Both the position numbers and the translations under genes were made by a program. From positions 1-37,970 of the forward strand of contig JAGXHP010000144.1 in assembly GCA_024636135.1 (NCBI GenBank): a DNA stretch of 37,970 nt. The letters run 5' to 3'. The DNA is from Chloroflexota bacterium (GTDB lineage Bacteria; Chloroflexota; Limnocylindria; QHBO01). The notes beneath the pieces were generated by a model. It did not search any database, was not told the origin of the DNA, and worked only from the letters and a program-made list of their open reading frames with translations. Positions 14,236 to 21,346 of this stretch are shown here, piece by piece (the first letter of the stretch is position 1; every line of letters begins with the position of its first letter).

Positions 14236-16148
14236 CAGTTCGCCGTCACGAGGCTGAAGTCGTTGGGATCGAGCCGCAGGTCCTCGTCGAGCTCGTAGTA
14301 GAGCTGGAGGAAGTACTTGACGACCTCCGCGGAGACATTGCCGGGGACAACGGCCGAATAGTTGAAGGTGACGATGGCAAGATCGGCGTCGGTCGCCCCC
14401 GCCGTGCTCGGCAGATACGCGACGAACCAGGAATGGAAGGGCAGCGTGCCCTCCTCGGTCAGCTCTCCGAACTCTGCCGTTCCGGTCTTGCCCGACAGCG
14501 CTCCGGGGAGGTCGAGGTCGCGGATGTTGTAGGCATGTCCGGAGGTGATCACCTCGCGGGCGCCGATGCGCATCGTCTGCAACGTCTGCTCGGAGGCGCC
14601 CACCCGGTCCAGCACCTCGGGCTCGTAGGCGCGCGTCAGCGTGCCGTGCTCGTCGGTCTCCCCACGCACGATCATCGGCCGCATGAGGTTGCCGCCGTTC
14701 GCGACGGCCGCGTACGCATTGAGAACCTGGAGCGGCGTCACCGCGATGACGTTCTGGCCGATTCCGGCCTGGGCCAGCTCGCCGGTGAACACACCTGAGC
14801 GGCCCTGCTGCCGCGCCCACTCGGTGCTTGCGATGATCCCGGGCTCCTCGCCGGGAAGGTCGATCTCCGACAGGCGCCCGAAGCCGAGCTCGTTCGCCCA
14901 GTCGGCAAGCGGATCGATCCCGGTTTCCACCGCCATCTGGTAGAAGAAGGTGTCCGAGCTCTTGGCGAATGCATCGACCATGTCGAGCGGCCCGAAGCCC
15001 TGCCGGTTCCAGTCGTACAGGCACTCGCCCTCGGGAGCGCCGGGAATCTGGTAGCAGCCGTAGGTCGGCCATTGTCGCGAGGGCGTGGTCACTCCCTCCT
15101 CCATGGCGGCGATACCCGTCACCAGCTTGTAGGTCGAACCCGGCGGGTAGATGTCGCTGATCGCGTGGTTGCGCAGCGGCCGGTCGGGATCGGCCAGGTA
15201 GACGTTGAAGTCGTCGGTGCTGATGCTGGAGGCGAACTTGTTGTTGTCGTAGGCGGGAAGGGAGGCCATCGCCAGGATCTCGCCGGTCTGCGGGTTCATG
15301 ACCACCGTCACGCCCTGGCTGACGCCCGCCACGTCCATGCCCCAGGTGAGCGCCTGCGTCGCCAGTCGCTGGATCCTCGCGTCGATGGTGAGCATCAGAT
15401 TCCTGCCCGGAACCGGCTCCCGGATGGTGCGGATCACCTTGAGCTGACGCCCCGAGGCATCGCGCTCGACCAGGCGAGCGCCGTATCGACCGCGGAGCTC
15501 CTCCTCGAAGGAGGCTTCGACCCCGGCACGCCCGATCACGTCGTCGGGAAGATAGCCGCGATCGGAGAGACTCTCGAGCTCGGCGCGGTTGATCGGGCCG
15601 GTGTACCCCACGACATGCGACAGGAGCGGCCCGTTCGCCTCTCCGGCGTCGTCCAGGTAGCGCCGGATGGGATCAACGGCCACGACCACGCCGGGCAGGC
15701 TGACCGCCTCCTCGCCGATGATGAGCGCAGCCTCTCGGCTGACGCCTCGCGCGACGGGCACGAGGTCGAACGGAGAGCCGACGTAGGCCGACAGACGGGC
15801 ACGCACGCTGAGCCGATCGACGCCGACGAGCTCGGCGATGCGGTTGAGGACGCGGTGACGTTCCGACTCCGGCAGGTCGGCCGGACGCACCTGGATGGTC
15901 CACGACGGGACGCTGACGGCGATCGGCCGGCCCGCACGGTCGAACAGCAGGCCGCGCGGTGCCGGCAGGGGAACTTCGACGGTGCGATCGGCCGCCGCGC
16001 GGCCCGCATACACGTCGCCGTTCACCACCTGGAGCTGGAAGAGGCGGCCCCCGAGGGCGACGAAGATGAACGCGGCGACGACCGCGAATGCCACGAATCG
16101 GGCTCGGGACCGGTGGAGATCGACGCGGCCGTCGTTGAGATCAGCCAT
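14235..16148 (-). CDS. mrdA: Penicillin-binding protein 2 (transpeptidase)
   Basis: 637 residues. One N-terminal membrane helix (about 18-37) is followed by the PBP dimerisation domain and the transpeptidase domain. Active-site motifs: S338-T-Y-K341 in YPPGSTYKL, the second motif S397-S-D399 (the SxD form is usual in PBP2), and K554-T-G556 in SGKTGTAEF. RGLLFDRAGRPIA and ARIQRLATQAL are standard. It cross-links the glycan strands made by RodA, encoded next. Six bases after mreD. The full set of motifs is present, so it should be active. Confidence 0.96.
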   Translation of the reverse strand: MADLNDGRVDLHRSRARFVAFAVVAAFIFVALGGRLFQLQVVNGDVYAGRAAADRTVEVPLPAPRGLLFDRAGRPIAVSVPSWTIQVRPADLPESERHRVLNRIAELVGVDRLSVRARLSAYVGSPFDLVPVARGVSREAALIIGEEAVSLPGVVVAVDPIRRYLDDAGEANGPLLSHVVGYTGPINRAELESLSDRGYLPDDVIGRAGVEASFEEELRGRYGARLVERDASGRQLKVIRTIREPVPGRNLMLTIDARIQRLATQALTWGMDVAGVSQGVTVVMNPQTGEILAMASLPAYDNNKFASSISTDDFNVYLADPDRPLRNHAISDIYPPGSTYKLVTGIAAMEEGVTTPSRQWPTYGCYQIPGAPEGECLYDWNRQGFGPLDMVDAFAKSSDTFFYQMAVETGIDPLADWANELGFGRLSEIDLPGEEPGIIASTEWARQQGRSGVFTGELAQAGIGQNVIAVTPLQVLNAYAAVANGGNLMRPMIVRGETDEHGTLTRAYEPEVLDRVGASEQTLQTMRIGAREVITSGHAYNIRDLDLPGALSGKTGTAEFGELTEEGTLPFHSWFVAYLPSTAGATDADLAIVTFNYSAVVPGNVSAEVVKYFLQLYYELDEDLRLDPNDFSLVTAN

Positions 16149-16154
16149 GGCGTG

Positions 16155-16619
16155 TCACCAGGCCGGCGCTTCCTCCGGCGCATACCGCTGGACCAGGGCG
16201 CGTGCCGGGACGATGAGCAGGGCGACGATTGCGGCGTTCAGCGTGGCGGAGCGTGCCAACAGATCGATCGGCGGGGCCGCGGGGATGGCGTCGGTCACCA
16301 GCTGCGAGATGACCAGCGAACCCAGGTCGGCGACGAGCGAGCCGACGAACGCTGCGGCGACCGGGTAGATCCAGACGAGTGACCCAAAGGCCTTCGCACC
16401 TCCGGCCACCAGGACCGCGACCAGGAGCAGGACGAGCGGCACCGATCCCAGGGGCTCGCCCACGAGGAGGTTCGCCATCAACCCCGCGACGAAGGCCCAG
16501 ATCACCCCGGGCACGAAGCCGAGCAGGGCCGTCACGATGACCACGGCGACGAGGACGAGGCTCGGCTTCACGCCGGCGATCACGATCACGGGGGCGACGG
16601 CGGCGTGCACGATCCCCAC
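16155..16619 (-). CDS. mreD: Rod shape-determining protein MreD-like membrane protein
   Basis: 154 residues from the first conventional start (GTG 16619), with about five membrane helices. The motif HAAVAPVIVIAGVKPSLVLV matches the MreD opening (V-x-P-x-L-x-I-x-G-x-x-P-D-L), and ANLLVGEPLGSVPL matches the usual D-L-L-x-x-x-P-L-G block. MreD links cell-wall synthases to the elongasome. No ATG exists between this GTG and the upstream stop at 16749. Codons back to 16652 read IRYLSPLLAVIV, with GGAGAG six bases before that ATC, so the true start may be a rare ATC (16652) or CTG (16631). No mreB or mreC lies beside it. Confidence 0.78.
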   Translation of the reverse strand: MGIVHAAVAPVIVIAGVKPSLVLVAVVIVTALLGFVPGVIWAFVAGLMANLLVGEPLGSVPLVLLLVAVLVAGGAKAFGSLVWIYPVAAAFVGSLVADLGSLVISQLVTDAIPAAPPIDLLARSATLNAAIVALLIVPARALVQRYAPEEAPAW

Positions 16620-16700
16620 GATGACGGCCAGGAGCGGGCTGAGATACCTGATCGGAAGCTCTCCGGATGGTCGCGGCTGCGGTGGTCGACGTCGAGCCCA

Positions 16701-16706
16701 AGTATA
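16701..16706 (-). promoter_or_regulatory. -10 box for mreD-mrdA-rodA
   Basis: TATACT on the minus strand, predicting transcription from about 16694. This leaves about 40 bases before the ATC at 16652. The -35 region is not recognisable. Confidence 0.45.
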
Positions 16707-16734
16707 CGGCGCAGGGCAGGTGAGGATCGCCGAC

Positions 16735-16743
16735 TGTGGATAA
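16735..16743 (-). promoter_or_regulatory. Perfect DnaA box
   Basis: TTATCCACA on the minus strand, the consensus 9-mer for the replication initiator DnaA. It is the only perfect copy I found in the window. It ends one base before the first parS. A single box is not an origin; it could be an outlying or regulatory DnaA site. Confidence 0.6.
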
Positions 16744-16744
16744 A

Positions 16745-16760
16745 TGCTTCACGTGAAACA
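16745..16760. promoter_or_regulatory. parS: parS centromere site 1
   Basis: TGCTTCACGTGAAACA, one base different from the bacterial parS consensus TGTTTCACGTGAAACA (C for T at position 3). ParB loads here and spreads. It lies 87 bases upstream of the parA start, as expected for the chromosomal system. Confidence 0.9.
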
Positions 16761-16788
16761 ACGTGCGGGCGGTGCGCCGCAAGGCGAA

Positions 16789-16804
16789 CGGTTCACGTGA
16801 AACT
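16789..16804. promoter_or_regulatory. parS: parS centromere site 2, in the parA promoter
   Basis: CGGTTCACGTGAAACT, keeping the TTCACGTGAA core and 13 of the central 14 bases, with three outer mismatches to the 16-mer. Its centre is 44 bp from that of site 1. It ends two bases before the parA -10 box, so ParB bound here could repress parAB (inference). Confidence 0.85.
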
Positions 16805-16806
16805 GG

Positions 16807-16812
16807 TAGAAT
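16807..16812 (+). promoter_or_regulatory. -10 box of the parA promoter
   Basis: TAGAAT, with a predicted start near 16819 and a short leader to the GTG at 16847. The -35 position has no match; the spacer is largely the second parS. Confidence 0.6.
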
Positions 16813-16846
16813 TGAGGCTCACATCTGAACTCGCAGCGGAGCACTC

Positions 16847-17608
16847 GTGGTCCGGGTCACGGCCTGTACGAACCAGAAGGGCGGCGTCGGCAAGACGACA
16901 ACGGTCATCAACCTCGCGGCCTTCCTCGCGCTCTCCGGCACACGAACGCTCGTCATCGATCTCGACCCCCAGGGGAACGCGACCAGCGGCCTCGGGGTGG
17001 ACCGTCGGTCGGTCGACGGCTCCTCCTACAACGCGCTCGTGGATCGGCTCCCGATCTCCGAGCTGGTGGTGGAGACCGCCATCGACGGCCTGGATCTCGT
17101 CCCGTCGGCACCCGCGCTGTCGGGGGCTGAGGTCGAGCTCGTGGGGGCAACGGCGCGGGAGCGTCGGCTGAGTGCCAGCCTGGCTGAGCTGAACGGAAGC
17201 TACGAGCGCGTGCTCATCGATTGCCCTCCGTCTCTCGGCCTGCTGACCCTCAACGCTCTCACGGCAGCCGATGGCGTGCTGATCCCGATCCAAACCGAGT
17301 ACTACGCCCTGGAGGGCCTGAGCCAGCTGGTGAACACCATTCGACGCGTCCGGGAAGGCCTGAATCCACGCCTCGAGATCGAGGGCGTGCTGCTGACCAT
17401 GTATGACGCGCGCACCAACCTTTCGGCACAGGTCGCCACCGAGGTGCGGCGCCACATGAACGGGTCGGTGTATCAGACGGTCGTCCCACGCAACGTCCGC
17501 CTGTCCGAGGCGCCCAGCCACGGACTGCCGATTGCCCTGTACGACCCGGCGTCCCGGGGCGCCGATGCCTACCGGGACCTCGCGGGAGAAGTGGTGGCCC
17601 GTGGCTAG
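16847..17608 (+). CDS. parA: Chromosome partitioning ATPase ParA (Soj)
   Basis: 253 residues, the typical length for the short chromosomal ParA/Soj without a DNA-binding N-terminus. Deviant Walker A is KGGVGKTTTVIN at residues 11-22, switch region LVIDLDPQGNATSGLG, and Walker B-like VLIDCPPSLGLLTLNAL. It drives the ParB-parS complex apart by ATP-dependent DNA binding. GTG start with GGAG just upstream. parB follows with an 8-base overlap. Two parS sites precede it. Confidence 0.97.
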   Translation: MVRVTACTNQKGGVGKTTTVINLAAFLALSGTRTLVIDLDPQGNATSGLGVDRRSVDGSSYNALVDRLPISELVVETAIDGLDLVPSAPALSGAEVELVGATARERRLSASLAELNGSYERVLIDCPPSLGLLTLNALTAADGVLIPIQTEYYALEGLSQLVNTIRRVREGLNPRLEIEGVLLTMYDARTNLSAQVATEVRRHMNGSVYQTVVPRNVRLSEAPSHGLPIALYDPASRGADAYRDLAGEVVARG

Positions 17609-18533
17609 CAGCGCCCCGCGCGGAGCGCGCAGCTTCGGCCTTGGCCGTGGCCTCGATGCGCTCATCCCCGGGCGCGACGACGAGCGCGGCGTGCTCGAGA
17701 TCGCCCTCGACCGCATCAGCCCCAACCCCGACCAGCCACGAGCGACGTTCGACGAGTCTCAGCTCGGCGAGCTTGCCGCATCGATCGCGGTGCACGGCGT
17801 CCTGCAACCGGTCATCGTCCGCGAGCGAGCCGACGGCGGCTACGAGCTCATCGCCGGCGAGCGGCGAACCCGTGCCGCGCGCCTGGCGGGGCTCGCCGCC
17901 ATTCCGGCCGTCATCCGCGAGTCATCGGCGGACGAGAGCTCGCTGGAGCTGGCGCTCATCGAGAATCTCCAGCGCGAGGACCTCAATGCGATCGAGGCCG
18001 CACTGGCCTATCGAGAGCTCATCGACCGCTTCGGCATGACTCACGAGGCCGTCGCACGGCAGGTCGGGAAGAGCCGGGTGGCAATCAGCAACGCGTTGCG
18101 CCTGCTCGATCTGGCGGACGAGACGCGGGCGGCCATCGTCGACGGCAGGATCAGCGAGGGCCACGGGCGAGCCCTGGCCGCCATCACGATCGGCGAGCTC
18201 CAGCGCGCCGTCCTGGCGGTCGTGCTCGAGCGCGGCCTGTCGGTGCGCCAGACCGAGGAGCTCGTCCGGCGCAAGCGGGACGAGACACCCGCCACGTCAC
18301 GGACCCAGCTCAGCCACGACCTCCAGGATCTCGAGGCCCAGCTGCGCGGCGTGCTGGCGACCAAGGTCGGCATCGTCCGCACTCGGCGAGGGGGCCGCCT
18401 CGTGATCGACTTCTACTCCGACGAGGAGCTCGATCGCCTGTACTCGATCATCACCCGGGGCGCGGGCGGCGGCACCGCCGCCGACATCGCGATCTCGGTC
18501 AACCCCGCGCACGAGGATTCGGCCACAGCATGA
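17601..18533 (+). CDS. parB: Chromosome partitioning CTPase ParB (Spo0J)
   Basis: 310 residues from the GTG at 17601. Domains: N-terminal ParA-contact stretch RSFGLGRGLDALIPG, CTP-binding fold with LIAGERRTRAARLAG, LIENLQREDLNAIEAA, the helix-turn-helix that reads parS (MTHEAVARQVGKSRVAISNALRLLDL) and a C-terminal dimerisation domain. ParB loads at parS as a CTP-gated clamp and recruits SMC. The longer frame upstream lies inside parA. The TGA stop overlaps the gyrB ATG (ATGA), an unusual coupling. Confidence 0.97.
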   Translation: MASSAPRGARSFGLGRGLDALIPGRDDERGVLEIALDRISPNPDQPRATFDESQLGELAASIAVHGVLQPVIVRERADGGYELIAGERRTRAARLAGLAAIPAVIRESSADESSLELALIENLQREDLNAIEAALAYRELIDRFGMTHEAVARQVGKSRVAISNALRLLDLADETRAAIVDGRISEGHGRALAAITIGELQRAVLAVVLERGLSVRQTEELVRRKRDETPATSRTQLSHDLQDLEAQLRGVLATKVGIVRTRRGGRLVIDFYSDEELDRLYSIITRGAGGGTAADIAISVNPAHEDSATA

Positions 18534-20506
18534 CCGTCGAACGAGCCCCGAAGTCCCGTACCAAGGCGTCATCGAGCTACACCGCGGCGAACATCCAGGT
18601 CCTCGAGGGCCTCCAGGCGGTGCGCAAGCGCCCCGGCATGTACATCGGCTCGACCGATGCGCGCGGCCTCCACCAGCTCGTGTGGGAGGTGGTGGACAAC
18701 AGCATCGACGAGGCGATGGCCAACCAGGCCACCCGGATCGACATCACGCTGCACGCCGACGGGCGCTGCGAGGTGGTGGACGACGGGCGCGGGATCCCGG
18801 TCGACAAGCATTCGACCGGCAAGAGCGCCCTCGAGGTCATCATGACCGTCCTCCACGCCGGCGGGAAGTTCGGCGGCGGCGGCTACAAGGTCTCCGGCGG
18901 CCTGCACGGCGTGGGCGTGAGCGTGGTGAACGCGCTGAGCTCCGAGATGCGCGTCGAAGTCCTGCGCGACGGCAAGCGCCATGTCCAGGAGTTCGTGCGC
19001 GGTGCCCCGCAGGGACCGGTCAAGCAGAGTGGAGGTGCGGCCGAGGCGAACCGCGGACTCGACTCGAGTTGGAAGCGCCTCCACGGCACGCGGACGTTCT
19101 TCAGGCCCGACCCCGAGATGTTCGAGACGCTCGACTTCAACTGGGACATGATCAGCACCCGGATGCGGGAGTCCGCCTACCTGAACAAGGGGCTCTGGAT
19201 CCGCCTCCGCGATGAGCGCACCGACACCGAGAAGAACTTCTTCTTCCAGGGCGGCGTGACGAGCTTCGTGCGGCACCTCAATCGGCGACGCGACGTGCTC
19301 AATGGACGGCCGATCTACGTCGAGCGCCTGGTGGACTCCACCAGCGTCGAAGTCGCGCTCCAGTACAACGACGCCTTCGCCGAGAACGTGCTCGCGTTCG
19401 CGAACAACATCCACACCGTGGACGGCGGGACGCATGTCGCCGGCTTCCGGGCCGCGCTGACGAGCTCGCTGAACACCTGGGCACGCAAGTCGGGGACCCT
19501 GAACGACAAGGAAGCCAACCTGTCGGGCGACGACGTTCGCGAGGGTCTCACCGCGGTCATCAGCGTGAAGCTCACCGACCCGCAGTTCGAGGGGCAGACG
19601 AAGGCCAAGCTCGGCAACGCCGACATCAAGGGCATCGTGCAGAACGTGGTGACCGAGGGGATCGTTCAGCATCTCGAGGAGAACCCCTCCGACGGCCGGC
19701 GGATCATCGAGAAGTGCCTGACCGCGGCCCGGGCACGGGAGGCGGCGCGCAAGGCTCGCGACCTCGTCATCCGCAAGGGCGCGCTCGAAGGGATGGCCCT
19801 GCCCGGAAAGCTGGCCGACTGCCAGGAGCGTGATCCCGCACGGTCCGAGCTGTATATCGTCGAGGGCGACTCCGCCGGTGGATCGGCCAAGCAGGGACGC
19901 GATCGACGCTTCCAGGCCATCCTGCCGATGTTCGGCAAGATGCTGAACGTCGAGAAGGCGCGTCTTGACCGCGTGCTGAGCTCGGACAAGATCCGGCCGC
20001 TCGTCATCGCGCTGGGCGCGGGAATCGGCGAGACGTTCGACATCGCAAAGCTGCGCTACCACCGCATCTGCCTCCTCAGCGACGCCGATGTCGATGGTGC
20101 GCACATCAGCACGCTGCTGCTCACCTTCTTCTATCGCCACATGCCGCAGATCATCGACAACGGCTACCTCTACATCTGCCAACCGCCGCTCTACCGCGTG
20201 AGCACCGGCAAGGTGACGCGCTATGCGACGAGCGAGAAGGAGCGGGACGCGGCATTCAAGGAGCTCTCCCGCGACGGGAAGAGCAAGAACGTAACGGTGC
20301 AGCGCTTCAAGGGTCTCGGCGAGATGAACGCCGACCAGCTGTGGGACACGACGATGAATCCCGAGACCCGCACCCTGCTGCGGGTCGAGGTCGGGACGGC
20401 CGAGGCCGCCGACGAAATGTTCAGCACCCTCATGGGCGAGCATGTCGAGCCGCGGCGTGACTTCATTCGAGGCGAGGCCCGCAAGGTTCGCAACCTCGAC
20501 ATCTGA
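18530..20506 (+). CDS. gyrB: DNA gyrase subunit B
   Basis: 658 residues. GHKL ATPase: EVVDNSIDEA (53-62), DDGRGIPVD, GGLHGVGVSVVNALS. TOPRIM: EGDSAGGSAKQGRDR (445-459) and the metal site DADVDG (518-523). The C-terminal block KGLGEMNADQLWDTTMNPETR is standard. Two deviations: Phe468 stands in LPMFGKMLNVEKA where other gyrases have Lys or Arg (LPLKGK or LPLRGK, Lys447 in E. coli), and Ser replaces Arg in DGAHISTLLLT. A short extra loop around 163-180 (QSGGAAEANRG) is also present. ATG overlaps parB. With gyrA downstream it forms the supercoiling enzyme. Confidence 0.95.
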   Translation: MTVERAPKSRTKASSSYTAANIQVLEGLQAVRKRPGMYIGSTDARGLHQLVWEVVDNSIDEAMANQATRIDITLHADGRCEVVDDGRGIPVDKHSTGKSALEVIMTVLHAGGKFGGGGYKVSGGLHGVGVSVVNALSSEMRVEVLRDGKRHVQEFVRGAPQGPVKQSGGAAEANRGLDSSWKRLHGTRTFFRPDPEMFETLDFNWDMISTRMRESAYLNKGLWIRLRDERTDTEKNFFFQGGVTSFVRHLNRRRDVLNGRPIYVERLVDSTSVEVALQYNDAFAENVLAFANNIHTVDGGTHVAGFRAALTSSLNTWARKSGTLNDKEANLSGDDVREGLTAVISVKLTDPQFEGQTKAKLGNADIKGIVQNVVTEGIVQHLEENPSDGRRIIEKCLTAARAREAARKARDLVIRKGALEGMALPGKLADCQERDPARSELYIVEGDSAGGSAKQGRDRRFQAILPMFGKMLNVEKARLDRVLSSDKIRPLVIALGAGIGETFDIAKLRYHRICLLSDADVDGAHISTLLLTFFYRHMPQIIDNGYLYICQPPLYRVSTGKVTRYATSEKERDAAFKELSRDGKSKNVTVQRFKGLGEMNADQLWDTTMNPETRTLLRVEVGTAEAADEMFSTLMGEHVEPRRDFIRGEARKVRNLDI

Positions 20507-20523
20507 AAGGCAGCCAGGGACCG

Positions 20524-20778
20524 ATGCCATCACGACACGCGGCCGACATTCGGCAGGTCGCCAATAAGACCGGGCGCACGCTGGACGAGTGGTGCGAACT
20601 GCTCGAGGCCAACGGGGTGGGGGATCGCCGCGAGGCGGTCAACATGCTCCGCGACTCCTACGCGGTCAGCCATGCCTTCGCGCTGGCCATCGCGGACCAG
20701 TGCCTCCGCCGCTCCGATGATGACGACGAGTGGGGAAGCGCCCAATACGACGAAGAGGAAGGCTCGGACCGCTGGTAA
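20524..20778 (+). CDS. Small DUF4287-like protein
   Basis: 84 residues, hydrophilic, with a helical core (ADIRQVANKTGRTLDEWCELLEANG, then REAVNMLRDSYAVSHAFALAIAD) that resembles the DUF4287 pattern: K-T-G-k-x-x-x-E-W, a short linker, then H-x-x-A. The tail is acidic (SDDDDEWGSAQYDEEEGSD). Function is unknown. It starts 17 bases after gyrB, with CAGGGA upstream, and is two bases before the thioesterase start, so it belongs to the gyrB-gyrA run. Confidence 0.6.
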   Translation: MPSRHAADIRQVANKTGRTLDEWCELLEANGVGDRREAVNMLRDSYAVSHAFALAIADQCLRRSDDDDEWGSAQYDEEEGSDRW

Positions 20779-20780
20779 CC

Positions 20781-21293
20781 ATGGAAGACACGGGACGCAG
20801 CATCGGTGACAGCCGCTCGATCGTGGCGGATGACGGCCGGCGCTACGCGTTCGCGGACCACAACTGCTTCGCCTGCGGCGGCGAGAACCCGATCGGCATG
20901 CGGCTGCACATCGAGCTGGGCGAGGGGTCGGCGCGCGCCGCGTGGACGGCGGGCGACGACTACGTCGGCTGGAGCGACAAGGTCCACGGCGGGATCATCG
21001 CCACCCTCCTCGACGAGGTGATGGCCTGGGCTCCGTCAAGCTACGACTCGTGGGCCGTGACCGCCGAGATGTCGGTTCGCTACCGATCGCCGGCAATGCC
21101 CGGCGAGGAGCTGCAGGCCAGCGGCCGGGTCACGGAGCGACGGCGGCGCATCTACGAGGTGACCGGTGAGGTGCGCGGCGCCGACGGACGCCTGATCGCC
21201 GAGGGGCGTGGACGCTACCTTGGCGCGTCGCCGGCGCAGAAGGCGGAGCTCAAGGAGCGATATGGCGTGGCGCCGGGAGTGGGCGCCGAATGA
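20781..21293 (+). CDS. Hotdog-fold (PaaI-like) thioesterase
   Basis: 170 residues from ATG 20781. Family pattern: CFACGGENPIGMRLH near residue 33, then the hotdog helix HGGIIATLLDEVMAWA, in which the Asp is the likely catalytic or structural acid, then ELQASGRV and RLIAEGRGRYL strands. It should cleave an acyl-CoA thioester; the substrate is not predictable. Adjacent to gyrA without functional link that I can see. Confidence 0.82.
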   Translation: MEDTGRSIGDSRSIVADDGRRYAFADHNCFACGGENPIGMRLHIELGEGSARAAWTAGDDYVGWSDKVHGGIIATLLDEVMAWAPSSYDSWAVTAEMSVRYRSPAMPGEELQASGRVTERRRRIYEVTGEVRGADGRLIAEGRGRYLGASPAQKAELKERYGVAPGVGAE

Positions 21294-21346
21294 CGACATA
21301 TGCGACACGGCATGGACCATCCAGGCCGGATGAGAGGGACTAGCTG

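Noticed and set aside
14613..14632. Possible loss of PBP2 SxN motif (SSD)
   Set aside because: SxD is the normal form in PBP2 enzymes, so this is not a defect.
15072..16382. 436-codon plus-strand frame opposite mrdA
   Set aside because: Antisense to a complete PBP2 with all active-site motifs.
16653..16846. oriC in the mreD-parA gap
   Set aside because: Only one DnaA box and no AT-rich unwinding stretch; more likely a partition and regulatory site than the origin itself.
18569..20533. 654-codon minus-strand frame opposite gyrB
   Set aside because: Shadow of gyrB; no family features, low-complexity composition.
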